A stretch of 64,000 nucleotides of DNA. Source: Karalla daura (lineage: Eukaryota; Chordata; Actinopteri; Chaetodontiformes; Leiognathidae). The stretch's first letter is position 1, and the number at the start of each line of letters is the position of its first letter. The DNA is taken from NCBI GenBank assembly GCA_029224185.1, contig CM055205.1:2547761-2611760 (forward strand), read 5' to 3'. Below are positions 34,601 to 46,464 of this stretch, piece by piece. The position numbers and the translations under genes were made by a program. The notes beneath the pieces are model-generated. The model saw nothing but the letters and a program-made list of their open reading frames with translations. It ran no database searches and was not told the origin of the DNA.

Positions 34601-34833
34601 TTTCCTTCAAAGGGGGACTTTCCTTTAGGGTAAACAATAAATGTACTCCACAGTACTCTAATCTTCTAAATTCGGGTCTGGCCTTACAGTCATAAAAAGA
34701 CATTGTGCAATCAGTACCACCCAAATAAGCAAAATACAGGAAAATACCAAAACCAGGAGACTTGCAAAAAATAACAGTATAGAGTTAACCGATATTTCAC
34801 AACTTGTTTGTTTGCAAAATGTTAAACAAAATA

Positions 34834-34890
34834 CATGCACACACACACACACACACATAGAGGGAGAGAACGAGAGAGAGAGAGAGAAAG
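34834..34890. repeat. (AC)n and (GA)n microsatellites
   Basis: About ten AC units, then interrupted GAGAGAGAGA. Confidence 0.9.
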
Positions 34891-35024
34891 TGAGTAACAG
34901 AAGGTGAATCCAACATCTGATGTTCTTTTGTTCTCTAGATACAGTTTGTCAATCATATTAGTGCAGTGTTAAAAGCAAAATAAGAGCTTGACACTGATAC
35001 AAAAACAAAGTCTCAATTTCAAGT

Positions 35025-35140
35025 AGGGCTGCACAATTCTAGCAAAAATGTGAATCACAGTTTTTCTCTTTTTGCCTACAAATTAGATTTTGAGTCTCTG
35101 GCAAAAAAAAAACAAAACACAAATTTGAATTTTTATTGCA
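35025..35140. repeat. hAT-like repeat end (TAGGGCTGCACAATT)
   Basis: GTAGGGCTGCACAATTCTAG followed by GTGAATCACAGTTTT matches the terminus of a common fish hAT-like repeat. A related terminus (TAGGGCTGAACAATTG) lies at 59,636. Confidence 0.5.
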
Positions 35141-35351
35141 TCCATGGTGTTGCTTTCCCTGCTATGAAACTATGCTATGTAGGTAAACATGCATTGAAAT
35201 ACTTTTCAAACTGATTCTCGCCTACTTGCCCAAATCTTATTAAACATATTCCTATGTTCAATCAAGTGTTCTTCAATTAATCATTCATTAAGCAGGAGTG
35301 CGTGGATGTGCACACTTAAACGCAGCCTCGGCATGCAGTCCTTTGGCACAA

Positions 35352-35895
35352 CTAGGGTTATGTCCGAAACCACCCCCTAACCCCTAAACCCTACATAGTG
35401 CACTACATGTAGTGCACTACTATATAGTGCTCTCACTTACTGTCACATACTGTCGGACACTTGATCGGAGTCATGAATGATGACGTCACTAATTTCGCAT
35501 CATACGTACCAAATTGGGGGAAAATTCAAGGACAGCAGAACTTTGGCAAATATTACATAACTAATTGACTAATTTAATTAATATATCCATTAACATTTCA
35601 CAAGGTTCACCAAGGGGTAATTTACTTATACTTGTACCGCAGCTGCTGTGCAGAGTCCACCGTTGTCTCGCTCTCTCTTCCATGAACGCATTATAAGACC
35701 TGGACACCACACTAAACATTGCGGACCATTCATTCCCATCCAGGCTCCCTTCCCGTTGTGCGACCGCAGAGCATGACGGGATATAGGCCTCCAGCTAGTG
35801 ACATCAGATGTACGCTTGGAATGGAGGTGCATTTTGGGATACATTAAGTGCCCGAACTCTCGTTCACTCGACAGTCGGACACAGCTTAAAATGGT
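35352..35895. mobile_element. MITE with GTCCGA/TCGGAC termini
   Basis: The left end GGTTATGTCCGAAACCACCC and the right end CAGTCGGACACAGCTT are inverse-related. The interior has TAGTGCACTACATGTAGTGC (palindromic) and CGAACTCTCGTTCACTCG. No coding domain. The exact duplication at the ends is not clear. Confidence 0.55.
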
Positions 35896-36199
35896 TTGCA
35901 TCCGATTTTTAGTTGAAATTTTTCTAGATTTCTAGTAAGCTAGATTTCTAGTAAATTGGGGAGGAACTCATGACATAGCCAGCTTGCCTGTGGTTGAGCC
36001 ACATACTTTGTTTTATTCTCTGAATTTTGTCTGTAAAAAAGGCTGCAAAGCCACTGCAGGACTTTTTATTTTTGATTATTTCAGAGAAAAAACACTTTTT
36101 CAATTCTTGGTTACGAATGCAAAGACTTTCTTTATAGATATCTTAATGTACTTGAAGTTTGGATTTTTTCCATCTGCATTCAGCCTGCACACACTTTTT

Positions 36200-37310
36200 T
36201 TTTAGCTTGCATGGCATCCATTGATGGCATCCATAACAGTCATAACATTAGAGCAGAAACTATTAATAAGGTCATTGACCGAAGCTGAGGCCAGAGTTGG
36301 TAATGATGTAAAGGCCTGCGTATATAATGCAGCAGTGCTATTGTTGATAGACTGCTTTCTCATCACCTCTGCTTCTCCTTTGGTAAAATTGGAGGGGATG
36401 GTCATTTTAAATCACACAGTAATGATCAGAAAGAGCAATATCACTCACAACAACGTCAGAAATGTTTAGACCCTTGGAAATAATTAGGTCTAATTTGTGG
36501 CCCTTGTTAAGTGTTGGATCTGTTACATGCTGAGAGAGTCCAAAGATATCCTGAGTACATAAGAGTTGTTTTGCGCATCTATCTTTCACATTACCAGCAT
36601 GAATGTTAAAGTCACCCACTAGAATCACAGAGTCAAAGTCAATGCAGATAATAGACAATAGTCCTGAAAACTCATCCAAAAACAGTGCATTATATCTTGG
36701 GGGTAATTACTGCTGGCCAGCCGGTAGCATCGGAGATCTCTGGATGGGTGGTTCTGCCTGTGCCACCCATGTTCCAAGGGACAGATTTCCTCTTCGGCTT
36801 TGCCCCAAGGGTGTTCCAGGGAGGGCTTCGATGAGAGGATTTACTGCAGAGATCACAGCTCCCCTGTTTCTTTGCAGTCTTATCAGTGCTAACCAGTTGT
36901 GTGTTAGCATTCTCTCGTCCACTCTTTTGGGTAAGAGGCAGAGACGTTTCGTTTCCACACTGTCCATTAATTTCCACATTTACTTCTAACCTGTTGATTT
37001 TAGATTCCGGCCAAGTGATCCTCTGCAGAAGTTTGTGGAAATCGTCTGTGGGGAAGGGTCGCATCCTGCTGCTGGTTAGCTTCAGCTATACTGTATCTAC
37101 CGACTGTACTGTAGGCTTTAGCTGATGTTGAGCCGCGCTCGTGCAGTTGTGAAAAAGCTGTAAAAACCTTTGAAAAATGGGCAGCTTTATCCTCCAGCTC
37201 CAGATGATATATAGGTGTCAGGATTCCATAAAAGGGAAAAGATAGCGGTGAACAAAGCAGGCAAAGCAGGGAGCGAAGCAAAAAGCGTCTGCTGTCGAGC
37301 AAGGCGGAAG
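36200..37310 (-). pseudogene. CR1/L2/Rex1-type LINE, ORF1 end and endonuclease
   Basis: On the minus strand 36,690-37,302 has long frames (rich in charged and Ser/Pro residues) that occupy the ORF1 position. 36,407-36,679 encodes SVILVGDFNIHAGN, GLSQHVTDPT, GHKLDLIISKGLNISDVVVS and LSDHYCV, the C-terminal half of an apurinic-type endonuclease that nicks target DNA; the GDFN and SDH motifs with their catalytic residues are preserved. 36,202-36,405 continues into the linker toward reverse transcriptase, in another frame. The RT itself is absent beyond 36,200, an unusual state since LINE copies normally keep their 3' end. Confidence 0.75.
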
Positions 37311-37619
37311 TAGAGGAGTTTGAATTAAACCCAGAAGTTAAAGAACAATAAATGAATTATATGAATGAATTGCTGTTTCTGTGTCTGCGTGTGTGTGTGA
37401 GCATGCATATGTAATGTGTGAAAATGTGTGTTAGCGAGTTGGCATTTGTGCACCCATGGTCCAAAACAGTAAACATCATGCACGACATAAAAAGTTGGAG
37501 CATTACATACAGCAGCAGTAGTGCAAGGAACTCAGGAGAAGCGCAGATGCTTGAATGAAAGTTTGAATGTGTTAGATTTCAGTGGTTTTCAACATCACAT
37601 AGAACAGTAGTCTTCCTCC

Positions 37620-37860
37620 CAAACTCCCCCACACCCATTCACCAAAACACCTTGATCATAAACACTCACACCTCTTCCTCCATGATTAAATTAGATACCA
37701 ACAGGACCACTTCGATCATAACCTCAATAGCCGCACACACCATTTTCCTACATGATTAAATCCACATAATGACATCTATAGACAACAGGACCACCTTGAT
37801 CATAACCTCAACACCTACATTTACCTTTTCCCACATGATTAAATCATGTTCACAGTAGAC
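37620..37860. repeat. Degenerate tandem repeat, about 70-90 bp unit
   Basis: The blocks CCTTGATCATAA(A/C)C(A/T)C, followed by CACACC and (C/T)ACATGATTAAAT, recur at about 37,650, 37,710 and 37,795. Confidence 0.6.
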
Positions 37861-38109
37861 CCAACCTTTCCCCCTGCCCACACTTTCCATTGATTCTTCT
37901 CTGAAATCCAATCCCCTTGAAGCAGACATAAAGATCTTGACCACCAACACTCCCTCAGAATTCTCCTAGATATTGTGTTACATGATCCCGGGTACCACTC
38001 TCTGATTGTTGTCCATGATTTCTCCCGTGAAATTCTCCAGTTGTTTGTTTTGCACGACCGCTTGGACCAATTTTTCTAATTAAACAAACTAATCGTCAAG
38101 CCGGCTTCC

Positions 38110-38620
38110 TCAAGTTCTTCCTGAGTTTTTCTTTTGCAACCACTGAAGGAAAGACAGAACTTTGCAACCAGCACTGTGATCCGGTTCAGAAAGGAGGCAA
38201 ATCTTCCAGTTGATGGTACACCCCAAATTCACCAGAAGCTTTCAAATGTATGGGGAGATTGGCGTCTCACGTGCGTAATGGCAGACATAATAGGGGGGAG
38301 TGATGATCTGTTCACAGCTGCATCGTCACACCTCTCAGCCTCGCTCAGCATCTCTGTCCACTTGCTGTGGAAGCAGATAGGGCAGGGTCAATGCAATCAG
38401 CTGGTTGTGGGTGTACACAGGGGAGCCAAACTAAAAGGCAAGCACTTAACATACCAATGGTTAGATGTGAAGGAAGGAACATTAAGTATAAAAAACTACT
38501 TCACACAGCCAACTGCTGTAAAACATGTCTGCTGTCTGCAATGCACCATGTGCACAGAGCCACTGCTGCTGCCCAGGAGCAGGCAACGGGTAAAGAAATA
38601 ATTTCTCTATTCCGCCGTTA
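38110..38620 (+). other. 155-codon open frame, unassigned
   Basis: An open frame from 38,134 to 38,601. Parts such as SIKNYFTQPTAVKHVCC recall transposon-derived proteins, but no domain can be named. It has no convincing codon bias or neighbours, and could be chance or old transposon sequence. Confidence 0.2.
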
Positions 38621-39076
38621 AAGTGTTCTAAATGTGTTCTATTTCATGAGAGAATACATGAATTATAAATATACGAATTCATTGATTCATTGATTCCTAC
38701 CTCTGTTTTGGAGACAAAACACAGATGCATGTGAGCAACGTCATCTCTGGTAATCGACATAGCAACCGTAGAAACCAGAAAACTTGTCCAACAAAGAGAA
38801 AGTATCATCTTTGAATTTGTGGGGGAATTAAAATTAGATATTGATCTCACTTTAGACATGGCTGCTATCACGATAACTTCGGGTTTCCAGCTGATCTGAT
38901 CAGAAAAAAAATGCATGCATTGGATAAGAGTTTGATGAGTAAATACCTCAGCGACTGCAATCGCAGCATCCATAGAACTGGACGATCACAGACTGCTCCG
39001 CCCACTAGGGGCTCACTAGCCCATATCTATGGGGTGGTATCACGGGAGTGGTATCACACGAGTCGGCTGTGGCGAT

Positions 39077-39965
39077 ACAGTGCCCATCATAAGTATTCAA
39101 CCCCTTGGATGTTTTACCCGTTTATTACTTTCGTCATAAATCAATCATGGTCAATAAATTAACTATAAAAAACTTTTTAATGTCAAAGTGAAAACAGATT
39201 TCAAGTAGTAAAGATTTCAAGAAGTAATGTCAGTGAAACAAAGATATATAAAGAAAAATCATTGTTTTCATAAGTCTCATAATTACTGAAATGATCACTT
39301 GAGTGGTGTGGGTGTGTCTCAAGGGATTGAGGTATAAAACACCTGTGTCTGAAGGGTCCAGACACTGGTCGATCAGTATTCAAGTAAGAGACTCGTTAGG
39401 GAAGACACCAAGAACCCTACTACTCTGAAAGAGTTACAAGCTTCAGCTGCTGATATGGGAGAGACTCTGCATATTGCAACTGCCGCCCAGGTGAAAGCTT
39501 CATGGGAGAGCGACACTGAGAAAGCCACTGTTGAAGAAAGTCATACTAAACTCAACTCAACTAGAGTTCACCACATGAGTTCACCACATGAGTTCACCAA
39601 AAGGCATGTGGAGCACTCCACGGTCAAGTGGAAGGAGATTCTTTGGTCTGATGAGACCAAAATTGAGCTCACTGGCCATTGAACAAGACATTATTTGTCG
39701 CAAACCAAATACTGCACATTACCAAAAACACACCATACTCACTGTGAAGCATGGTGACAGCATCATGTTGTGGGGATTTTTCACAGCGGCAGGCCCTGGG
39801 AGGCTTGTAAAGGTAGAGGGCAGAATGAATGCTGCAAAATACACTGAAATCCTGGGGGACAATTGTATTGTGGCAGGACTTGAAATGGGCTGCTCATGTC
39901 CGATATCCAAGCAACAGTTTTGCAAAACTGCTGTGTGCAGATGTACAAGACATTGTCATTAGTTC
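39077..39965 (+). mobile_element. Tc1-like transposon, 3' part degenerate
   Basis: The left terminus ACAGTGCCCATCATAAGTATTC, then TCATGGTCAATAAATTA and TTAATGTCAAAGTGAAAAC, belongs to a common fish Tc1 subgroup. A transposase coding region follows from about 39,400. Similarity stops near 39,890, after which the sequence is unrelated, so the right terminus is missing. Confidence 0.75.
39400..39890 (+). pseudogene. Tc1-like transposase, broken
   Basis: In successive frames the sequence gives KWKEILWSDETKIEL (first catalytic aspartate region, SDET), then NTAHYQKHTILTVKHGDSIM, LWGFFTAAGPGRLVKVEGRM and NAAKYTEILGDN (approach to the second aspartate). A stop at about 39,680 and at least one frameshift separate the parts. 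A duplicated CACATGAGTTCAC near 39,572-39,595 adds to the damage. The DNA-binding N-terminus and the final Asp/Glu segment are missing. Confidence 0.75.
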
Positions 39966-40087
39966 AATCAAGTTCAACTATGTTAAGCTTGAGCTAAGTG
40001 CGTGCACCACGACTATGAAAAGCCATCCTCAATGGAGCCCCGATAGAGCGATTCACCATGGCAACGAGCCAAAAGAAAAGAACAACT

Positions 40088-40296
<209 letters not shown>

Positions 40297-40374
40297 AGAA
40301 ACAACAATAAGGGTAATTAAAAGAACAGTAGATGTGATGTTGATGAAGATGGTGGTGATGGTGATAAACTAAAC

Positions 40375-41700
40375 TCAAAAGTGATTTTGGTAGATGATGT
40401 CCCTGACTGTTCTCCCATCCTGGATGTCTGCAGGGTGGATGGGGTCACCATCTGGGTCTTCCACCTGCACGGCAGGGTGTGGCTCTCCTCTAATTGTAGC
40501 AGTGTTATGGAGAACAACACATGCCCCAATAATATTGCAGGCCCTCTCAGGGGTTGCCCTGAGTTGACACGGACACTGGAAACGGGCTTTCAGCAGGCCT
40601 ATCGTCATCTCCACACGGGCTCTTGTCCTGCAATGGGCCTGGTTGAAACTCTGCCGTGGGCCAGGGTCAGGGTAAGGGGTCAATAACCCCTGCTGGCACG
40701 GGTAGCCCCTGTCCCCCAGCAAGAAGCCATCAAAGTGTCCTGTAACATATAGAGGATGCATTTGAGTGCATTAAAGGAGGGAAATAGGTAGATTGTATTG
40801 TGCGCGACTTGAGGCTGCTTACTATGTTCCATTAAATTGCTTATGTTAGACTTAGGATATATGCGCGAGTCATGCATGGACCCAGCTCTGACATTTGTTT
40901 TGATTAAAAATGAGACATTATGACTACAAAATAAACAGATATTCTTGGTACGACTTGGCACGAATTTTTGTGTGATGTAACCTTTCTGAGGCATTCTGAA
41001 ACGATACCAAACTTACCTGTACATTAATACTGTGAATAGACTTCCTATTCCCAAAGTCGGCTCCCATCATTGCCGACGGAGCAATGATGGGAATGTGAGT
41101 CACATCAATGCAGCCTATCACACGGGGAAATCCTAAAAGAAATGCAAATTAGTAATCCCAATCTGAGGTTACAGCATCATGCCCCCGTACTGTTAATACA
41201 ATACGATTTATATTCATACAATTTAACTGGTTTCTATTGCATTTACCTGCAATCCTGTGGAACTCCTCGATCACTCTCAGGGGCTTGAGTCCAGGGAGCT
41301 GAACAAAACTAGGTCAATGATTTTTTTTAAGGCGAGGCATACTCTCACTGCACAGCATGCAGTCGCCTTGCTGATGTTTTAAGCATCTCCGACGTTATGA
41401 AGAAAACTGCCGTTTGCAAAAAAAAATGGAGCGCAACACAAAGCACTTGCTCGGATGAAAGTGCACCTCCACGGAGGGCGACGTTGCGAATATATTTCGA
41501 AAATGAAACTGTCAGGAAAAGAAAAAACATCTAAACGGAGTAGAGGGACAAGCCATGGTTCAAAAAACTGGGTTATTCGCCCTCGATCGAAATTCTCCAC
41601 GAGACCTGCTCCACGAACTCTACGAAACATGCTCGGAGTCAATGAATCAAACTTTGTTTGTGACTTAAGGGGGGAGCGGACGGCTTGAGCTTTCTTCAAC
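40375..41700 (-). pseudogene. Harbinger (HARBI1-like) transposase gene with introns
   Basis: Read on the minus strand. About 41,340-41,700: N-terminal part with LSSEQVLCVAL, then FFANGSFLHNVGDA, in two frames. 41,248-41,330: PLRVIEEFHRIAG ending at a GTAAAT donor. 41,020-41,132: IGCIDVTHIPIIAPS and NRKSIHSINVQV, with the first catalytic aspartate (DVTH), between an acceptor and a GTAAGT donor. About 40,790-40,905: AGSMHDSRIY, with the second aspartate. 40,375-40,739: LLGDRGYP, then AHCRTRARVEMTIGLLKARF with the catalytic glutamate. Exon order and catalytic residues are intact, but frameshifts in the first exon make function unlikely. Different subfamily from the exons at 10,736 and 42,097. 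Confidence 0.8.
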
Positions 41701-41739
41701 ACCCGACCAGGTTTCGTTCACAGAGGAAATTGGCTTAAT

Positions 41740-41998
41740 AACTCGTGTCGCTTTTATTTCGGAATGTTTTTGGTTCAGCCACAGTTTGGGATTGCACCGT
41801 TTCCTTTGCTCTTGTCTCTTAGCGTTCTTGTTTTCCAATTCGTTTTCAGTATGTGCAGTTAGCATTTTGGGTCTTGGCCTTGTTGTCGGGTCTTGTTATT
41901 CTTTGTTTTGCGTTTCGGGCTTTTGCCTTGTTTTTTGTTGGCAATCTTAGCTTTTTGCCAATCAGGCAACGGCCTTGTTTTCTGTTCCGCTTTCTACT
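41740..41998. repeat. T-rich leader-like segment
   Basis: TTTGCCTTGTTTTTTG and GCGTTTCGGGCTTTTGCC motifs, like the leader side of the gypsy element near 29,800 in style. Unassigned. Confidence 0.25.
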
Positions 41999-42096
41999 AC
42001 AGACGTGAAAAATCGCTGAAAAAATTTGAGTCGCGTCATTCGCGATTGGCGCTTTGGACGCTTGAACGCTCCTTCCAATCTCATTCTACATCGATC

Positions 42097-42330
42097 ATGG
42101 CGAAAACAACAAGCATTGCACACTGTATGTATTGTACAACTCCCAGAAATGCCGGAAAAACACCCAGCATCGTGTCTGGGCTTTTGACGTCCAGGTGGTG
42201 CACTGAATTCACACTGAATATCTCAGTCTTCTCCAGGAGCTCAGCCTGGATGACGACAGTTCCAGCGGTACCTCCTAACTCGGATTGGTTGTGGGATCTA
42301 CCGCCTGGGCTCCATCTCAGCTGCTGAGTG
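42097..42330 (+). pseudogene. Harbinger transposase 5' exon, damaged copy
   Basis: ATGGCGAAAACAACAAGC at 42,097 follows the same CATCGAT leader as the copy at 10,736. The later text CTTCTCCAGGAGCTCAGCC, TGGATGACGACAG and GGCTCCATCTCAGCTGC aligns with that copy, but deletions remove the LSVAQFEDLL block. No product expected. Confidence 0.65.
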
Positions 42331-42673
42331 GGTGAGAGGGGAGTTGCTGCTTCATAACTTGTCAACTAATGCAAAATCAACGTATAAAAATATGAGTATT
42401 CTGATACTGCTAATGTAACTGTCTGCATAGGTGCATGTGCAGGGTTCCCACGTGTCCTAGAAACCCTGGAAAATGATTGACCAATGTTCCACTCATGGAA
42501 AACGTATGGAAAATGAGAAAAAAGATCAGCTGTCTTGGAAATTCTTTAAGTTGTCCTGGAAATGTATGTATCCTGGCGCGTCTGGCACAACACATATGTG
42601 AATCCAGCGTCTGGCGCGGCGCAAATGACGCGAGTGACGCGGATGAAGGGTCAGGAGTGGCTTGTGTGAAAAT

Positions 42674-42800
42674 ATGGAAGGGAAACTTATCATCACCGTG
42701 TGTGGACACCCGGTCCTGTACGACACCGCTCCGGTGCTTCATCTGGACCGGAACAAGGAAGAGGATGCCGGAGTCAGCAATGAGGTTGGGTTACCTAGTA
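42674..42800 (+). pseudogene. MADF exon, copy B
   Basis: ATG 42,674 opens MEGKLIITVCGHPVLYDTAP, then DRNKEEDAG. It lacks several residues after that point. The donor expected at about 42,800 is changed (CTAG|TAAGT). Confidence 0.7.
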
Positions 42801-43339
42801 AGTTCTGAGACCATCTGTGGCATGTCTTATTAACTTACTGACTCTATTTCTCTTGGAATGGCTCTCTTGGAGGCAATGGTTTGCACGAGCATAGCAGTCC
42901 TTTTTGTTATCAATTAAAGAAGGGTTCCCACACATCCTTAAAAACCTGGGAAATGATTGATTAATTTTCCAGTAATGGAAAACATGGAAAATGAGAAAGA
43001 AAAAAAAAAAAGAGTCAAATGTCCTGAAAGTGATCCTGGAAAATGATTCATCCTCCCTCCTGCCAGCTTATGATAGTTGGCTAAGTGAAGACAGACACAG
43101 GCTCCTGCTCCTGTTGCTGCTTCAACCAGTCGTATGTACTGTACAAAAGATGTTTTTGTGTTTATTTGCAGGGCCTGGGCAAATTATAGAATATATCATC
43201 AACTGAATATTGTGATTCTGATTTCATACAGGTGCTCAGGGAGGCAGGAGGAAGACAGGGAGGGTAGATGGAGGGGAGAAAGAGAAACTCCTCGAAGAGC
43301 TCCTGATCCAGAGGCTGCAGGAGCCACCCGCTCACCAGC

Positions 43340-43474
43340 CACGTCCACCACCAACCCAGCCTCCTTACTGACTTCGGCCCAAGCCTCTTCTTCTTTGTTT
43401 TGGTACCGATAAAACACTACGGTGGTGTCATACAGGACCTGGTGTCCACACGCAGCGATGCGTTTCTCCTCCAT
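43340..43474 (-). pseudogene. MADF exon, copy C (best preserved)
   Basis: The minus-strand frame from ATG 43,474 gives MEEKRIAACGHQVLYDTTVV, then FYRYQNKEEEAWAEVSKEAG. This covers the first two helices of a MADF domain, including the AW residue pair typical of the family that copies A and B have lost. The leader on its 5' side (43,475-43,612) matches 32,340-32,466. After about 43,340 the reading continues without similarity. Confidence 0.75.
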
Positions 43475-43639
43475 ATTTCCACACAAGTCCCCCTGCTCAC
43501 GTCAGCGAAGTGATGTTAGGATAAGCTCATATCTGATTGGATGTCGTGGTGCGATGTCGCCTGAAAAGTTCAAAATATCCAACTTCCCACATGCCGCTCC
43601 CGACGCTTCATTTTCCCCGCTCCTGACACTCACTTTCAA

Positions 43640-44270
43640 ACTGAGTCCAAGTCAGGAAAAGCCGAGTCTCCTGTGTTGTATTTGGGTCCACAAGGTACAT
43701 TCCTGATGTGCTACCGTAAAAGGTGTAAGAAAAGTGGAAACACCCTGACAGATAAATAAGAACAGCAGCAGATTTGCCATGATGAAACAGAAAGAGGCTA
43801 ACTGATATTTGCATATATATGGTTTGCTCAACACCTGCCGGTAATAAGCCACTCATTCACTCTTCTTCCGTTGTTTTTATTCGCTTATGATGGAAAAATT
43901 AGTTCCTGTCCGTCAAATCCCATCCAACTGTCACAACCAATGTAGGAGTCCATTTGTTTCTAGACATTCGCACTCTACCCATTTATACCAATACAACGGA
44001 CACAGGGCAAGGCACGCCAAGAATGAACACAGTGCCTGCTTCTTTGCAGAGACAAAGAACAGGGATGTAAAAAGAAAACTCCTCACCTCCACATCTCAAC
44101 AGTGTCTAAATTTAAAACAACACTTTGTTTCATCCAAATTTCTTGAACTTGGGGTTGCTTTGGAAAAAAATGTTCAAATTGAAGTAGTATGTACGGTAGT
44201 TAAGATCTTTTGTAATGAAAAACAGTGGAGGGATTGTGACAAAGATTAATAGCATGTGTTGTATTTACTT
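43640..44270. other. No recognised feature
   Basis: The 120-codon plus frame at 43,887-44,249 has no recognisable domain and A+T-average composition. Confidence 0.25.
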
Positions 44271-44274
44271 TGTC

Positions 44275-44345
44275 AAAAATGCTTTTGTCAGTGGGGGTCT
44301 CCTAAAGCAGCATGCATACTGTAGGCCAAAGACAAGGAATACACA
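44275..44345. repeat. Teleost LINE-tail type repeat fragment
   Basis: AGGAATACACACTGGACAGG, then TCAACAGTCCATCAGAGG, corresponds to the CACCCTGGACAGGTCGCCAG block of the common fish repeat also seen at 2,900 and 46,465. Confidence 0.55.
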
Positions 44346-45750
44346 CTGGACAGGTCAACAGTCCATCAGAGGATGAACGGCCCATAGCATAAAGCAGGTT
44401 CAACCTCTGGTGGAAATTTACAGGTATCTGGAATGCAGACTGACCGATCTCAATATTTTTTGCTTGAAGGCTGAACTGTGTGAGCTGCAATCATCAAATT
44501 GTCAGGAACCTAACTGTTAGATCTTTCCCTGCTCCTTAACACCTCTTTTGTTGTGCCCATTGTCCTGCTCTCAGGACACCAATTCTTCCTCATTTCCTGA
44601 ATATCTGTTTTATTTAGCCCAAATGGTTTTCCCAATTCAGGGTGGGTTCCTGGGAGTCAGGATAAAATACACTGTCAACGCTTCCTCAGGGAAGCAATCC
44701 TTTGATCCAGTGGATGTGGTCAAAGTTAGTACTTTTCCTTCTCTGATGAGAACAAACACTTGATATCTGTTCCAGTCTTGCTTTTGACTTTCCCAAAGAG
44801 ATCAAGACTTTTTCCACAATCAACATATCCAGGATTCTCCAGGATTTTAAGTTAGTAGGCTTCACTATACCCAACATATGACTAAATGGTATCATGAAGC
44901 AGGTTATCAACTTGATTAGTCAACCTAGACTATGTGCACATGCTCATAAAAGCGCATGTCCAATCAGGATGTATTATGTATGTATTATGATACATACATA
45001 ATGTATTATGAACAAGGAGCAAACGATAATCCTGCAAAAATATGTGGAATTTAACATTTAATCTAGTCAAAAAAGCAAGTAGCTGCTGCCAAATGCAGTG
45101 AGGACTGCTGGCAAAAGGTAGCTGACTGCGTGAATGCATTAGTTAACAGACGAATAATATGCCAGTCTCACACCTGGAATACGAATAGATCCTACTATAA
45201 TTGCATTGGTGTATTCTACATAATTCATCTTCTCCTTTGATTCATTCTCACTATGCATGTGTGTGTACGTATGTATCAGAGAAAGCTGAGGGGGTTTGGT
45301 CTGCCTCCGAAGCCTCTCCCTCCTCATGCTGCGCTCAAACTGAAAGCGACAAAATCACTTGTAGTTGCACCGATCACTCACTTCACGCCGCCTGTGGGTC
45401 TTCAAGCTGCAGTGCAGGCTGATCAGCTCCGCTTTGCTCTGCCCATACACCAAATACATGTAACTTCTGTCATTCCTGTTTTCACAAGGCCTACTGAATT
45501 AATAATTGATGACTGATTAAATGAACAGACGCTACCAAAAAGCCATGTGATCTTTATATGTAGTTTATTTGATTACATTAGTTAGCTACTTATTGGCATG
45601 TTCAGACAGTTGAACAGGCATTTATCTTGAGAAGAAAATGTGTGCACAAAATCTGAGATCAGATCTGACTCATTGAAAAATTGCACTGTTGGATCTTAAG
45701 ATTATAAGTAAAGCTTCAAAATGCAAAAAGAAGCTGGAATAAGACAAAAA
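44345..45750. other. No recognised feature
   Basis: Includes a small AT-rich near-palindrome (TATTATGATACATACATAAT, about 44,985). The plus frames at 45,201-45,516 have slightly higher G+C but no domain. Confidence 0.3.
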
Positions 45751-45759
45751 AAAAGAGTA

Positions 45760-46000
45760 TTGCAAACAACCACTAAACTAATATAGGCTGTTCATCAGCT
45801 GATCAAAAGTATAGGTCTCCATGAAGCCATCTTTACCACTTGGAGAAACATTCCCACAACATTCCCTCCTGGAAACCCTAGCATCAAGCATGCCAAAACA
45901 AATCTTTGAGCTGATTAACAAGAATTGCACAGCTGCTAATTACTGAGGCCTTTTAAAAGGGGGATTTCTCTTTTTTTTTTAGGTATTTGAGGGAGAGAGA
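45760..46000. other. Candidate conserved noncoding sequence
   Basis: Contains GCACAGCTGCTAATTACTGA and TTTGAGCTGATTAACAAG in unique-looking sequence, with an E-box CAGCTG next to a TAATTA homeodomain site. No coding potential. Confidence 0.25.
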
Positions 46001-46460
46001 GAGTTGTAGAGATCACAAGCAAGACTTAAAACTGTTCAGTTGGCACACTTGCCGCGACACTGGGTTTAGCTCCCAGCCACATCTGACTGTGCGACCTCAT
46101 TGACTGAGACCAGAGGCACTCTGGGGCTGAAGGACAGGACTTTACCGAGGACAGCAAATGAGACGAAACCTGGAGGACTGGAGTGCAGGACGGAGTCGAG
46201 GACGGCAGGCTGGTCAGCGTGCAGAGGGCTGGGTGGATGGGAGGAGTCACAGATGAAGGACGGGATGCTTCTCCAAAGCTGGCATGGGAAAGGAGGCGTG
46301 GAGGACAGTGGACAGGAACACCAGAGCAGGGTTTAACGTGCAGGCATGAATGTAACATGAAGTTCAACTAATCACGAGTGAGAAATCACAAAAATTAAAG
46401 ATGAAAGCTGATAGACTTTATGCAATATATATCACATATTCAAACCCACACTGTCATATG
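46000..46460. other. Unassigned, repeat-like
   Basis: A G+C-richer patch with GGAGGACTGGAGTGCAGG and GGTGGACAGTGG motifs. The opposite frames of 60-113 codons have no domain. Confidence 0.3.
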
Positions 46461-46464
46461 GTTC

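Larger units (their letters stand above)
42000..43615 (+). mobile_element. Rearranged Harbinger block: transposase exon, two repeats, two MADF exons
   Basis: In order: transposase exon 1 fragment (plus), CAGGGTTCCCAC repeat (42,438-42,575), MADF leader and exon (plus, 42,600-42,810), a second copy of the repeat (42,922-43,060), and a MADF exon and leader on the minus strand (43,340-43,612). The parts match 10,736-11,260 and 32,290-32,600. Confidence 0.65.

Noticed and set aside
37400..38110. CRISPR-like array in the repeated ATGATTAAAT blocks
   Set aside because: Few, degenerate units of unequal spacing in a vertebrate genome; a decayed minisatellite explains them.
46026..46367. 113-codon minus frame
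   Set aside because: No domain, mixed low-complexity Ser/Pro content, no coding signature.
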